Of a stretch of 64,000 nt of DNA, positions 1 through 9,389 are shown in pieces (the stretch's first letter is position 1; every line of letters begins with the position of its first letter). The notes below the pieces were generated by a model. The model did not search any database. It had not been told where the DNA came from and was given only the letters and a program-made list of their open reading frames with translations. The DNA comes from Chloroflexota bacterium (GTDB lineage Bacteria; Chloroflexota; UBA11872; VXOZ01): NCBI GenBank assembly GCA_022824225.1, contig JAJEAH010000076.1, forward strand, positions 1 to 64,000, read 5' to 3'. The translations under genes and the position numbers were made by a program.

Positions 1-2
1 CC

Positions 3-42
3 GCTGTCATAGGGGCACGACATGTCGTGCCCCTATGACAGC
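3..42. repeat. 40-bp perfect palindrome (TAGGGGCACGA family, copy 1)
   Basis: Each half reads GCTGTCATAGGGGCACGACA or its exact reverse complement, with no loop. The inner core TAGGGGCACGACATGTCG is shared with copies at 12818, 31953 and 60677. The outermost seven bases of each arm (GCTGTCA) are not shared with the other copies, although they are still perfectly symmetric. It lies in a spacer with no recognisable gene. Confidence 0.95.
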
Positions 43-567
43 TTGACAAACCAAGCGGCAACTGTCAATCGCTTGCTCTCGACTTTGATGCGACACCACT
101 GGGAGCTACGCCCCTCTATACCTTCGACCGCAAACTTTCCCGGATGGAGGGAGCCGTGTTGGTAGGAGACGAGAGAGACAACGCCCCGTCGTGAGGGATT
201 CGCAGAAGTCCACTCACGCGGGCCTCGCCAACAATGTCTGCCGCTTGCGCGAGGGCTGTCTTTCACCGCCAGACTTTCGGCGCGGACTAGCATTGGAGCC
301 AGGGGACACCGTTGAGCCTATGCGCTCGATCCTCCCTGGCTACCGTATAGGCAGCCACCCACAGTGCGAAGGCCGGAAGGAGAGTTGCGCGGCACGCTTC
401 TGTAAGCCCAGCCATGCTCTCGAAGGTGGAGATGCCCGCACGGCATGCCCGTTAAATGACCAGTAGCGTCTGGCAACTCCGCAATCTATAGTTGGGTGGA
501 AAGTAAAGTCACAACCAACGCGCACGTGCGGCCGCACGTGCGCGACAAGCGCGGGGAGGAAGAGCCG
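43..567. other. Spacer with no recognisable gene
   Basis: Short open frames exist on both strands (for example 191-466 plus, 340-537 minus), but none has a ribosome binding site, a recognisable domain or convincing codon use. I see no transfer RNA or other structured RNA that I can name. The last part carries the ribosome binding site of the following hydrolase gene. Confidence 0.5.
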
Positions 568-1284
568 ATGGCAGTAGATAGCCTAGCGATTACCTGGCTG
601 GGACACGCCGCGTTCAGCATCACGACACCGGGAGGAAAGACGCTGCTCATCGACCCGTTCCTCACCGGCAATCCCGCTTGTCCCGATGACGGCAAGAGCC
701 CCGACGACGTCGACGTCATTCTCGTCACCCACGGCCACGCCGACCATCTGGGCGACACGGTGGACATCGCCGCCCGCACCGAGCCGGAAGCGGTGGTGGC
801 GACCGCCGACATGTCCTACTGGCTGGAAGGCAAGGGTGTCGGCAATCTGGTCGGCATGAACAAAGGCGGCACCGTGCGCGTGGCCGACGTGGACGTGATG
901 ATGGTGCACGCTGAGCATACGAGCACCATCATGGACGACGGCGCGCTCGTGCCGGGCGGTGAGAGCGTCGGCTACGTCATCACGTTTGCCAACGGCCACA
1001 GGCTCTACGCGGCGGGCGATACCGCGCTGTTTGGCGACATGGCGCTGATCGGCCGCCGCTACCGGCCCGACACCGGGCTTCTCCCCATCGGCGACCACTT
1101 CACCATGGGGCCCGACGACGCCGCGGAAGCCTGCCGCATGCTGGGCATCAGGCGGGTTATCCCGTGTCACTACGGCACGTTTCACTTGCTCACGGGCACT
1201 CCCGACGCGCTGCGCGCGGCGGCCCAGGATATCGACGGCCTGGAAATCTGCGCCGTACAGCCGGGGGAAACGGTCCGTATCTAG
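568..1284 (+). CDS. Metallo-beta-lactamase-fold hydrolase, UPF0173 group
   Basis: Predicted cytoplasmic metal-dependent hydrolase of unknown substrate, 238 aa, a normal length for the UPF0173 group. The metal-binding signature THGHADHLGD spans residues 54-63, a bridging aspartate lies in AGDTALFGD (Asp151), and a late histidine in CHYGTF (His201). The N-terminal GHAAF segment is also typical. The start chosen is the ATG preceded by GGGAGGAAGAGCC; the frame stays open 24 codons further upstream without a ribosome site. The gene stands alone and converges with the solute-binding protein gene, the two separated by a perfect hairpin. Family assignment is firm; physiological role is not known. Confidence 0.9.
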   Translation: MAVDSLAITWLGHAAFSITTPGGKTLLIDPFLTGNPACPDDGKSPDDVDVILVTHGHADHLGDTVDIAARTEPEAVVATADMSYWLEGKGVGNLVGMNKGGTVRVADVDVMMVHAEHTSTIMDDGALVPGGESVGYVITFANGHRLYAAGDTALFGDMALIGRRYRPDTGLLPIGDHFTMGPDDAAEACRMLGIRRVIPCHYGTFHLLTGTPDALRAAAQDIDGLEICAVQPGETVRI

Positions 1285-1346
1285 GCGTGCGGCAACAGCG
1301 GCTGTTTGGCCGGGAGAGGGCCTACGGGACGCTTGGCACAGTAGCA

Positions 1347-1378
1347 AATGGGGGGCGCGAATTCTCGCGCCCCCCATT
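1347..1378. terminator. Bidirectional hairpin between convergent genes
   Basis: A perfect 14-bp stem (AATGGGGGGCGCGA with its reverse complement) closes a four-base ATTC loop between the stops of two convergent genes. The arms begin with AAT and end with ATT rather than a long T-run, so it is a plausible but not classical bidirectional terminator. Confidence 0.7.
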
Positions 1379-1412
1379 CGCCTTTTGCGCTCAGAGCCTC
1401 TTGGCAGCAGGA

Positions 1413-2798
1413 CTAGGAGCGGTTCTTATACTCTTCCAGGATCGCATCCATGCGCTGGGCCGCGTCGTCGAGGGTGGACTTCACCTCGCCGGGCGACTCG
1501 CCAAAGATGGACTGATGCGCCTCGCTCATGATGCCGCTGCAATCGCCGTACGTCGGCCAGTACTGGAAGTTGAAGGCCAGGCCGCCGTACATGCGCTCGA
1601 GCATGAAGTCGGTCTGCGCCGCGGCCTTGTCGGCGGGCAGGAAGTCGTAATACTGCTCCCACAGCCCGCGGTCGGCTACCGGCAGCGGTTGGCCCTGGCC
1701 CAGGCTCACCCACTGGCGCCAACCCTCGATGCCGCCCGCCCACTCGGCCAGCACCCACGCCACGTCCGGATTCTCGTGGGCTGCCGCCAACGACCAGAGG
1801 TGCCCTTGGGAGAAGTGCTTCTGGTCCATGGGGCCCGCGGGATACGTCTGAAACTTCCAATCGAAGGGCACGTTGCCCTCGTGCACCCGGTTGAGATGGA
1901 ACGGTTCGTTGCCCCAGGCATCCCAGATGGCATAGTAGCCTTCGCGGAAGGTCTGGCCCTCGCCTTGCGGCTCCGCCGGCGACGGCACGCTGCGGTCGGC
2001 GTACGCCATATCCTGGAAGGTATTATACATTTCGACGCTGGCCGGACTGTTCACCAGCGACTTGGACTGCTCATCGTCCACCCAGAAGTGCTGCCCGTAG
2101 TTCCACATCACGGCAAAGTTGTCCGAGCCGGTGGTGTTGACGAGGTTGCGGGAGCCGAAAATGCCGTTATCCCGATCGACCAGGCGCTTCGCCGTATCGC
2201 GATACTCATCCATCGACCAGTTTTCCGACGGCGCATCCATGCCGGCATTCTGGAAGATGGACAGGTTGAGATAGATCACCGTGCCGTTGAAGTCCTGGGC
2301 CGTGCCCCACAGGCGGCCTTTATAGGCCATGGCGTCCTGCATGGGCTGCAGGAAGTGGTCGAGGTTCGCCGTCTCGCTCGCCTTGATGCGGTCGGTCACG
2401 TCCAGCACGATGCCGCGCTCGACATAATCGGACTTGAACTGGGCCCACATGTTGAAGACGTCCGGCGGGACGTCGGCCGCAAGCTGCGAGAGCAGCTTCG
2501 GGTTGTACTCGGCGAAGGCGGTGATGACCGGGGATGCTTCATACTCACCGGCAAACTGCTCGTTGAACGCGGTCAACGTGGTCTCGTACCGCTCGACGAT
2601 GGCGGGGCCGCCGTAGCTATGGATGGAGAGTTTCTGCAACTCCTTGGCGGGAGCCTCCTCGGCTGCCGCCTGCGGCGCTTCCTTCTCCTCCATCTCCGGC
2701 TCGTCTGTTGGCATGGTCTGGGCCGTGCCGCACGCGGCGGCGATCACCGCAGTGGCCGCCACACCGCTGAACCGCAGGAAATTCCGTCGTGTAACCAT
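1413..2798 (-). CDS. ABC-type extracellular solute-binding protein (family 1), Tat lipoprotein
   Basis: Periplasmic/cell-surface binding protein for an ABC importer, most likely for a sugar or related solute, 461 aa. The N-terminus carries a twin-arginine motif (TRRNFLRF, residues 3-10) followed by a hydrophobic run and lipobox ending at Cys23, then an acidic low-complexity linker (residues about 30-50). The remaining sequence has the family-1 pattern, including LAADVPPDVFNMW and the late WVLAEWAGG segment. The ATG chosen has GGGAGG eight bases upstream; the frame extends 17 codons further without support. No permease or ATPase gene lies next to it, so it is an orphan binding protein here. 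Substrate cannot be told from sequence. Confidence 0.88.
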   Translation of the reverse strand: MVTRRNFLRFSGVAATAVIAAACGTAQTMPTDEPEMEEKEAPQAAAEEAPAKELQKLSIHSYGGPAIVERYETTLTAFNEQFAGEYEASPVITAFAEYNPKLLSQLAADVPPDVFNMWAQFKSDYVERGIVLDVTDRIKASETANLDHFLQPMQDAMAYKGRLWGTAQDFNGTVIYLNLSIFQNAGMDAPSENWSMDEYRDTAKRLVDRDNGIFGSRNLVNTTGSDNFAVMWNYGQHFWVDDEQSKSLVNSPASVEMYNTFQDMAYADRSVPSPAEPQGEGQTFREGYYAIWDAWGNEPFHLNRVHEGNVPFDWKFQTYPAGPMDQKHFSQGHLWSLAAAHENPDVAWVLAEWAGGIEGWRQWVSLGQGQPLPVADRGLWEQYYDFLPADKAAAQTDFMLERMYGGLAFNFQYWPTYGDCSGIMSEAHQSIFGESPGEVKSTLDDAAQRMDAILEEYKNRS

Positions 2799-3048
2799 TA
2801 CTGACCTCCCGAGTGGCCTGTATGAATCCCGCACACTACTCTTGGTCAAGGATTCTATGGGGTATGACGGCGTGTGTCAATGGAAACAGCGGCGCACACG
2901 CCGGCAGTATGAGCGCGTGGCTGGGAAGTGCGCGGCGCTCGCTCTGCGTACTTTCGAAATCACGCCGACTTGTCGCTATGGTTGCCAGCCCGGGGCCTGG
3001 TGTTCCAGCAAGGACTAGATGCGAGCCCGGGTGCTATTCCCCGGCCGC

Positions 3049-4629
3049 CTAGCGCCGGAGCAACGGCAGGCGTCGCCACACGGTGCGCGCTTCCGGCACG
3101 CCGAGCAGCAGCGCGGAGAGGGCGTAGACGCCGGAGAACACTGCGCCGTAGAAGACCAGGCGGACGCTGGCGGGTGTGCCGGCAAGGGGAACGAACCACT
3201 GCAGTCCGCCGCCGGCCGCCGCGGCCAGGAGCGTGCAGAGCGCCAAGGGCGGCAGGCCGGTGAGAAAGCGAAACTCCGGCACCCGCCGCGCCAGCAGCAG
3301 CCACAGCCACACGGCCTCCAGCAGCACCGCCAGGGAGATGCCGAGGGCTAGACCGCCCTGCGCCAGAGGACGCATGAGGACATAGGCGAGGGCGATGCCC
3401 AGGCCCATGCTCACGATGCCGATGAGCACCGGCGTGCGCGTATCCTTGAGCGCAAAGAAACCCCGGTTGAGCACCTCCACCGCGCCGTGCCCGGCCAGGC
3501 CGACGCCAAAGAAGAGCAGCGCCCAGGCGGTGAGGTCGGTGGACGCGGCATCGAACGCGCCGCGCTCGAACAGCGTGGCGACGACCAGGGGGGCAAAGAG
3601 CATGAGTCCCGCCGCCGACGGCAGCAGGAAGAAGAGCACCGCGCGCATGGCCGCCGCAAGCTGCCGGGCCAGCAGCGGCGTGGGGCCGTCCACGGCGGCA
3701 GTGGCGAAATGCGGGAACCACGCCCGCGCCACCGACATGCCGAAAACACCCAGCGGCAGCATCATGATGGTCCAGGCGTAATGCAGCGCCGCGACGACGC
3801 CTTCGCCCTGCCCGGAGGCGAGCGTAACCATGATGAACAGCAGGGAGAGGTGGATCGTTACCAACCCCGCCATGCGCGGTGCGGTGCGTTGGATGAGCTG
3901 TTTGAGTTCCGGTAGGGGTGGGTCGAGGGTTAGTCCGTAGCCCGGGCCCAAAGCGCGAAAGGCCGGAATCTGCACGAGCAGGTGCAACCCCGCGCCGATG
4001 ACGACGCCGGCCGCCACGCCGTAAATGCCCCACCGCAGCGCCAGCGCCACCGCGCCGAACAGAATGGCCGCGTTGTAGAGCAGCGGCGCCAGCGCGGGCA
4101 CCAGGAAGTGCCCCCGCGTGTGAAGCGTAGCCGTGAAGACTTCGCTTATGGCGAGCAACAAGGGCGAAAACGCGACGATACCGAGCAGCGCGACGGTAAG
4201 GGTGCGGGTTTCGCTCGCGAACCCATGGGTAAAGAGCGGCACGATCCACGGGGCGAGCAGGATGATGGCGGAAACGAAAAATCCCACCGCCACGATGACG
4301 ATGTTGAGGGTTGAGCTGGTAAAGGCGCGGGCGGTGGCGGGATCGTCGCGTGCCAGCACCTCGCGGTAGAGTGGGATGTAGGCGGAACTCAAGGCACCCC
4401 CCGCAAAGAGCAGAAACGCCAGGTCCGGCAGCCGGAACGCCGCAATGTAGGCGTCAAGCTCACTGGATGTCCCGAACCGCGCACTGATGGCAATCTCCCG
4501 CCCCAAACCCAGCGCCCGCGAGAGCACGAAGCTCACCATCAGAATCGTCGCGCCGCCGGCCACCGTGCCGCCGCCAGACCGCAGCCATGAAAACCGGCCG
4601 GAAGAGGTCGGACTGTGAGGCTCAGGCAT
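3049..4629 (-). CDS. murJ: Lipid II flippase MurJ (MviN family)
   Basis: Polytopic inner-membrane protein, 526 aa, predicted to move lipid II across the membrane for peptidoglycan assembly. It has the expected hydrophobic segments along its whole length, the early family motif SRALGLGREIAISARFG, and the FAGGALSSAYIPL segment of the third helix region. Length fits the 500-550 aa MurJ norm. The ATG is chosen over an in-frame TTG two codons upstream; neither has a clear ribosome binding site. It ends 414 bases before the preceding minus-strand reading frame and is apparently monocistronic. If the host is a Chloroflexota member, MurJ supports a peptidoglycan-containing wall. Confidence 0.92.
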   Translation of the reverse strand: MPEPHSPTSSGRFSWLRSGGGTVAGGATILMVSFVLSRALGLGREIAISARFGTSSELDAYIAAFRLPDLAFLLFAGGALSSAYIPLYREVLARDDPATARAFTSSTLNIVIVAVGFFVSAIILLAPWIVPLFTHGFASETRTLTVALLGIVAFSPLLLAISEVFTATLHTRGHFLVPALAPLLYNAAILFGAVALALRWGIYGVAAGVVIGAGLHLLVQIPAFRALGPGYGLTLDPPLPELKQLIQRTAPRMAGLVTIHLSLLFIMVTLASGQGEGVVAALHYAWTIMMLPLGVFGMSVARAWFPHFATAAVDGPTPLLARQLAAAMRAVLFFLLPSAAGLMLFAPLVVATLFERGAFDAASTDLTAWALLFFGVGLAGHGAVEVLNRGFFALKDTRTPVLIGIVSMGLGIALAYVLMRPLAQGGLALGISLAVLLEAVWLWLLLARRVPEFRFLTGLPPLALCTLLAAAAGGGLQWFVPLAGTPASVRLVFYGAVFSGVYALSALLLGVPEARTVWRRLPLLRR

Positions 4630-5036
4630 TGTCAAGACGAAGCATACACGACATTGCTTGGGAATTAGAACAGTGGATCCTTAGAGTAACCTACGAGAAG
4701 AATAACCCGTTCGCCCTGAGCCTGTCGAAGGGTGAACAGACTGCAACCCAACCAATCTCCGCCCGGGGTAGTTGCGGATTTCAAGCCTTGCCTTGTAGGG
4801 GCTTGTGAAGGGCCCAACAAGAGTCTACGGCGAACCTAAATCCATTAAAACGCGTTCACGTAGGTGGGTCGAGGGAGGAAACTCACCAAACCTAGGCTTA
4901 AACCGACAGGATCAAGGAGTCCCCTCTATCTGCCTGAGGCCCAGCGATGTTCAGGTTTGCCCGTTGCGACTTCGCAGTTGCGGTCGGGTGTGAGCGGAGG
5001 TGTTGCCGAAACAAAGGTCGGAGAGAGTGGATGGCA
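4630..5036. other. Spacer with one dispersed repeat
   Basis: Contains one copy of the GCCCTGAGCCTGTCGAAGG palindrome family near 4709-4737, with arms GTTCGCCCT/AGGGTGAAC. Otherwise I see only short, unsupported frames. Confidence 0.6.
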
Positions 5037-6212
5037 CTACGGCCAGTGACTGGCGTACATCAAGAGGTGATCGAAGCGAGGATCGTCCCGCAAAGGGTCG
5101 AAGACGTGAGAGGTCAGGAGGAAGAGGAGGGTCTTACCAAGGTCGACGCTTGAGACTTTGTCGCTCAAGGAAGCCTCCAAGTATTGAAATGTGCTGTCAA
5201 AATCGCCTCTCTCCAGACAGCATTTTGCCTGCTGATAGTTCAACAGGAAGTTCTCACCGTTCTCGCCAAGACACTCTTGCAGCGCCTTCTCAACCTCGAC
5301 GTCACCGGCCATGGGTTCGAGCGTGCCCGCCAGCTCTCCGTAGGCGCGTTGTACAAGCGTGCTAAAGCGTGGATCTTTGCGCGCTGGGTCATACGTATCC
5401 GTGCTCAATACGAGCAGGACGGTCTCACCACGATCGAACTTGCCGACGACTGTTGTAGGATCATTCAGAGATACTTCGAGATGGTCCAACGCTTCACTAA
5501 TGTAGCCGCGCTCTACCAGGAATCTCGCCTGCTGGAGATTCAACATCGAGCTCCTGCCGTCCGCGACAAGCCCGGAGCGTACCGCCGACATGGCCTCGTC
5601 ACGTCTGCCCAATCTATCAAGGACTCCTGCCAGAGAGCTATAGGCGATTGACAGCCCGAAGTCGCGATCTTCTGGGGATGATTTCGGCTTCGCATGCACT
5701 TTACACAAATCCACCGCCGCCTGCAGGTGTGTCAGCGCGCGCTCGTAATCGCCACTGGCGTTGTAGGCCAAACCAAGTTCGTGGTGAATGTCGTCATTCG
5801 GCCCGCGCGCAGCAAGTTCACGTTCCAAGCGGGGGATAATTTCGTCATAGCGGCCCTCCGCATATTGATGGGAATACTTACTGGTATGCTTCCAGATCAT
5901 GAACTTTGGACGCAATTGGATGTGCCACAATTCAGGCAGCCACCAACTGAGTTTGGAATAGAGGTAGTGAAGCAGCCACTTTCTGCCAAAGTGGGCACGA
6001 AGTAGGCCGCGGTTTAGCGCCGCTGCATCCCCAATAGCATCCACGGCTTCCTGTTCCGCAACCGTGGGTGCGCTGCCCTGCGCTACCCGGTGCTCGATAC
6101 CGTCTTTGATATGCGTGCGCAGTTCGTCTATGGCTTCACTGCGTTTCAGGAACGGCAGTCCCGCCACGGCCTTGCGGAGAAAGCGTTCCGTTTCCGGCGT
6201 CAAGCGCGCCAT
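5037..6212 (-). CDS. HAAS-like N-terminal domain fused to a tetratricopeptide-repeat region
   Basis: 391 aa, cytoplasmic or membrane-peripheral, function unknown. Residues about 1-70 (RSEAIDELRTHIKDGIEHR and AIGDAAALNRGLL) resemble the helical HAAS/permease-prefix domain that commonly follows PadR regulators. A tryptophan-rich stretch near residues 80-100 could be membrane-associating. The rest is helical repeats of TPR type, with GLAYNASGDYERALTHLQAAV as the clearest unit (about residues 148-168), and two similar repeats carry FLVERGYISEALDHLE and CLERGDFDSTFQYLE. The start has GGTGGAGG six bases upstream, inside the end of the PadR gene, and the two genes overlap by 77 bases. This supports co-expression. 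The HAAS call is by pattern, not search. Confidence 0.72.
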   Translation of the reverse strand: MARLTPETERFLRKAVAGLPFLKRSEAIDELRTHIKDGIEHRVAQGSAPTVAEQEAVDAIGDAAALNRGLLRAHFGRKWLLHYLYSKLSWWLPELWHIQLRPKFMIWKHTSKYSHQYAEGRYDEIIPRLERELAARGPNDDIHHELGLAYNASGDYERALTHLQAAVDLCKVHAKPKSSPEDRDFGLSIAYSSLAGVLDRLGRRDEAMSAVRSGLVADGRSSMLNLQQARFLVERGYISEALDHLEVSLNDPTTVVGKFDRGETVLLVLSTDTYDPARKDPRFSTLVQRAYGELAGTLEPMAGDVEVEKALQECLGENGENFLLNYQQAKCCLERGDFDSTFQYLEASLSDKVSSVDLGKTLLFLLTSHVFDPLRDDPRFDHLLMYASHWP

Positions 6213-6513
6213 TGATAGCCTCCACCAGGGTGTGCCAGTGCTCGCGGCGTTCGGCCAGCGCCTTGCGGCCTTTCGCTGTCAGGCGGTAGTAGCGGCGGCG
6301 CGGCCCGCGCGGGCTGTCTTGCCAGAAAGGCTTTACCAACCCCTCCGCTTCCAAGCGGTGCAGCGCGGGGTAGAGCGTGCCCTCCTTGAAGGTGAGCACG
6401 CCGTTCGTGCGCTGCCGCAGCGCCTCGGCGAGTTCGAACCCGTACATGGGCCGCGCTGCCAGCAGGTCGAGCAGGAGCAAGCCGGCAGTGCCTTTGCGTA
6501 GTTCGCGTAACAT
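6136..6513 (-). CDS. PadR-family transcriptional regulator
   Basis: 125-aa winged-helix DNA-binding repressor of the short PadR group. The hallmark segments are all present: YGFELAEALRQRT, then KEGTLYPALHRLEAEGLV (recognition helix and turn), and RRYYRLTAKGRKAL of the wing. The ATG at the MLRELRKG residues is chosen because the PadR fold begins there, although the frame continues 33 codons upstream. The ATG sits directly downstream of a -10-like hexamer, so translation from a leaderless transcript is likely. It overlaps the following HAAS-TPR gene, the usual partner arrangement in which PadR controls its own operon. Inducer is unknown. Confidence 0.92.
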   Translation of the reverse strand: MLRELRKGTAGLLLLDLLAARPMYGFELAEALRQRTNGVLTFKEGTLYPALHRLEAEGLVKPFWQDSPRGPRRRYYRLTAKGRKALAERREHWHTLVEAINGALDAGNGTLSPQGRGGTAVPETQ

Positions 6514-6519
6514 GTATAT

Positions 6520-6548
6520 AGAATATCTAAGTAGCCGGTTGAGCGCAA
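6520..6548 (-). promoter_or_regulatory. Promoter of the padR-HAAS operon, probably leaderless
   Basis: On the minus strand TTGCGC is followed after 17 bases by TATTCT, and six bases later by the ATG of padR. This spacing puts the predicted transcription start on the A of the start codon. No ribosome binding site exists upstream of that ATG, which agrees with leaderless initiation. Confidence 0.6.
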
Positions 6549-6604
6549 TACTTTCGCGGGGTTTTTCGCGCGCGAAATGGAGGAAAGGTACCGGCTTCAC
6601 CGCT

Positions 6605-7003
6605 CCGTTCACCTTTCGACAAGCTCAAGGCGAACGGAAGAGGGGTGTGGCCTGGATCCGGGCGCATGGCGTCTGTCGAATTGCGGAAGGCAGGGCGTGC
6701 GGGTGGTTGCCGTTTGCACTGAGCACGCCGAAGTGCCGGAGGGAGGAAGTGTGGGGCCGTTTCCGTTCGCACTGAGCTAGTCGAAGTGCCGGAAGGAAGA
6801 GACGTTGGGCCGTTTCCGTTCGCACTGAGCCAGTCGAAGTGCGGGAGGGAGGAGCTGCGGGTCTGATTCCGTTCGCACTGAGCTTGTCGAAGTGCGGGAG
6901 GCGGGATAGGCCCAGGCCCCGTTCGTGCTGAGCTTGTCGAAGCATGGTGATTGAGGGGGGGCGCCAGTGTGCGTTCACCTTTCGACAAGCTCAAGGCGAA
7001 CGG
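6605..7003. repeat. Array of about seven GCTGAGCTTGTCGAAG repeats, five with 53-bp period
   Basis: Copies of CCGTTCGCACTGAGC-TGTCGAAGTGC begin near 6710, 6763, 6816, 6869 and 6919, with spacings of 53, 53, 53 and 50 bases and G/T/A-rich filler between them. Opposite-orientation copies (CGTTCACCTTTCGACAAGC) flank the array near 6605 and 6971. Open frames running through the region are repeat artefacts. Confidence 0.85.
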
Positions 7004-7622
7004 AAGAGGGGTAAGACCGTTTCCGATTTTGACAATCTCAAGGCGAGCGGGACCCCACTGGGCCAAGCCGGAAGGCAAGAGTTGTGGAAGGCATTTGACG
7101 AGTGGCGGCCCTTCGACAAGCAATGGGCGAACGGAGCGGCTGGTGGGGCAGTTGAGTGGCCGTGCCGGAGAAACGGTATCTGGGCCAGGACCAATGACGC
7201 GCCTGCTGGTCGAGTGGCGTCCGGCGCCGGGGAATACGGAAACGGTGCGTAGCCGTTGCGTTGCGTGTCTAAGCCATTCGTTCGGACCGGGCAATGGGCA
7301 GGTGAGTGTACGGTAAGAGGTGCGGGCCGAGGGCAAGCGTTGCGGACACAGCAAGAATCAGACACGCGTGGGAGGGCATTGCGCAAGACAAGCGGAACGC
7401 AGGCCATGCGCGGCGGGCTTGCGGGATATTCTAGTCACTGCGGCAGGGCATTGTACGACTTTGGCAGTGTTGCAGTCGCGAGAGCCAGAGGTATGGGCGG
7501 GCCGCACGCCGTGCGGTTCTTGGGCGCTCTTGCGGCCCGTGAGTCAACAGTCGGGCGGGCCACGCCGCGCGGCAACTATAGTCGAAGTCTGGGCAAAATG
7601 CGCTGACAAGCCCGCAATTCTA
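7004..7622. other. Spacer upstream of guaB
   Basis: No gene is recognisable. Frames on the plus strand that run into guaB have no start signals and lie upstream of its promoter. A degraded half copy of the TCGACAAGC repeat occurs near 7111. Confidence 0.5.
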
Positions 7623-7652
7623 CTGACGTGCTCAACTGTCCTACCCTATAAT
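7623..7652 (+). promoter_or_regulatory. Promoter of guaB
   Basis: CTGACG is followed after 18 bases by a perfect TATAAT (7647-7652). A start of transcription near 7659 would leave a leader of about 50 bases before the GTG start codon. Confidence 0.65.
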
Positions 7653-7709
7653 GGGAGCAAGAGAATACAGCGAGCGTCAGCGTTTCTCGCAGCAGAGGAG
7701 GGACTGCCG

Positions 7710-9251
7710 GTGATACGGAATGATACCGCCGGGAGCGAGGGCATACCCGCCACACTTGAGCCTCTCGCTCCGACCAGCGACCCCATGTCCGTGGAAAAGT
7801 TGGTGAAGCACGGCCTTACGTTCGACGACGTTGTACTCATTCCCGATTATTCCGCCGTTTTGCCCAAAGACGCCGACACCCGCACCTGGCTGACCCCGAC
7901 CATCGCCCTCAATATCCCCCTCATTTCCGCCGCCATGGATACCGTAACCGAGGCGCGCCTGGCCATCGCTCTGGCGCGAGAGGGCGGCATTGGCATCATG
8001 CACCGCAACCTGGAAGTAGACGTGCAGGCCGCCGAGGTGGATAAAGTCAAGCGCTCGGAAGCCGGCATGATCGTTGACCCCATCACGTTGGGCCCCATCG
8101 CCACCGTGCGCCAGGCCGTAGGGTTGATGGAACGCTTCCATATTTCCGGCGTGCCCATCACCGAGAACGGCAAGCTGGTCGGCATTCTCACCAACCGCGA
8201 CATCCGCTTCGAGGAAAATCTCGATCAACCCGTCCAAAACGTGATGACCAAAGAGAACCTCGTCACGGTTCCCGTGGGCACCACGTTGGAGGAAGCCAAG
8301 GAAGTCTTGCGCCGCCACCGCATCGAAAAAGTGCCGGTGGTGGACGGCAACTTCATGCTGAAGGGGCTCATAACCGTAAAGGACATTGCCAAGAAGATCC
8401 AGTTCCCGCTGGCGACCAAGGACGAGAAAGGCCGCCTGCGCGTGGGGGCGGCCGTCGGCACCAGCGTCGAGGGCATCAAGCGCGCCCAAGAGGTGGTGGC
8501 GGCGGGTGTGGATGTGCTGGTGCTGGATAGCGCCCACGGCCATTCGGCGGGCGTGATCGAAACGCTGCGCAAGTTCAAGACCCTCTTCGACGTGCCGGTG
8601 ATTGCCGGCAACATCGCCACGGCTGCCGCGGCCGAAGACCTCATCAAGGCCGGCGCCGACGCGCTCAAGGTCGGCGTGGGTCCCGCTTCCATCTGCACCA
8701 CGCGGGTGGTGACCGGCACGGGTGTTCCCCAGATTACTGCCATTGCCGACGTGGCCGCTGTGGCCACGCAGTACGGCATTCCCGTCATCGCCGACGGCGG
8801 CATCCAGTATTCCGGCGACGTGGCCAAGGCCATTGCCGCCGGGGCCGACACGGTGATGATCGGCTCGCTCTTCGCCGGCGTGGAAGAGAGTCCCGGCGAG
8901 GTGGTGCTCTATCAGGGCGAGCAGTTCAAGGAGTACCGCGGCATGGGCTCGCTGGGCGCCATGAAGGCCCGCACCGCCAGCCGCGACCGGTATTTCCAGG
9001 ACTACATCGGCGAAGAATCGAAGCTGGTGCCGGAAGGCATTGAAGGGCGCGTGCAGTACAAGGGACCGCTTTCGGCCCTGGTGACCCAACTGGTCGGCGG
9101 CCTCCGCCAGGCCATGGGCTACTGCGGCGCCGCCACAATCCAGGAAATGAAAGCGCATGCCCGCTTCGTGCGCATGACCCCCGCCGGCCTCCGCGAAGCC
9201 CACCCCCACGACGTGGTCCTGACCAAGGAAGCGCCAAACTACTCGCGGTAG
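7710..9251 (+). CDS. guaB: Inosine-5'-monophosphate dehydrogenase
   Basis: Cytoplasmic enzyme that oxidises IMP to XMP with NAD, the committed step of guanine nucleotide synthesis. The N- and C-terminal halves form the TIM barrel, with an inserted CBS pair at about residues 115-232. The catalytic loop reads [11 protein letters not shown] with Cys329; most family members have Gly where this one has Ala before Ser. The flap [10 protein letters not shown] is intact. The GTG start is chosen because GAGGAGGGA lies six bases upstream, giving 513 aa. Starting instead at the in-frame ATG at 7785 would give 488 aa, the usual family length, but that codon lacks a ribosome site. Monocistronic. Confidence 0.96.
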   Translation: MIRNDTAGSEGIPATLEPLAPTSDPMSVEKLVKHGLTFDDVVLIPDYSAVLPKDADTRTWLTPTIALNIPLISAAMDTVTEARLAIALAREGGIGIMHRNLEVDVQAAEVDKVKRSEAGMIVDPITLGPIATVRQAVGLMERFHISGVPITENGKLVGILTNRDIRFEENLDQPVQNVMTKENLVTVPVGTTLEEAKEVLRRHRIEKVPVVDGNFMLKGLITVKDIAKKIQFPLATKDEKGRLRVGAAVGTSVEGIKRAQEVVAAGVDVLVLDSAHGHSAGVIETLRKFKTLFDVPVIAGNIATAAAAEDLIKAGADALKVGVGPASICTTRVVTGTGVPQITAIADVAAVATQYGIPVIADGGIQYSGDVAKAIAAGADTVMIGSLFAGVEESPGEVVLYQGEQFKEYRGMGSLGAMKARTASRDRYFQDYIGEESKLVPEGIEGRVQYKGPLSALVTQLVGGLRQAMGYCGAATIQEMKAHARFVRMTPAGLREAHPHDVVLTKEAPNYSR

Positions 9252-9389
9252 CAAAGCCAGCCACTCTTGAGTCGTTGACCACAATCGCGGCGCTAGAGGG
9301 TTGCGTGTGGCTGCGCCTGCTGCATTATCTACATGTGCGCCATGGTCCCTTGGCAGTTCGCGAAAGCCGTTTGAGATAGGACTGCGGAC

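Noticed and set aside
191-466. 91-aa frame on the plus strand near the left edge
   Set aside because: No ribosome site, no recognisable domain and an amino-acid make-up typical of chance frames; the region is better called a spacer.
1164-2804. 546-aa plus-strand frame
   Set aside because: It is antisense to the solute-binding protein gene and rich in His, Arg and Gly, as expected for a high-GC shadow frame.
6527-7354. 275-aa minus-strand frame opposite the guaB leader
   Set aside because: It reads through the TCGAAG repeat array, repeating ALSLSKGER-type words, which are translated repeat units rather than a protein.
7677-9284. 535-aa minus-strand frame
   Set aside because: It is the antisense shadow of guaB, which has clear IMPDH motifs on the other strand.
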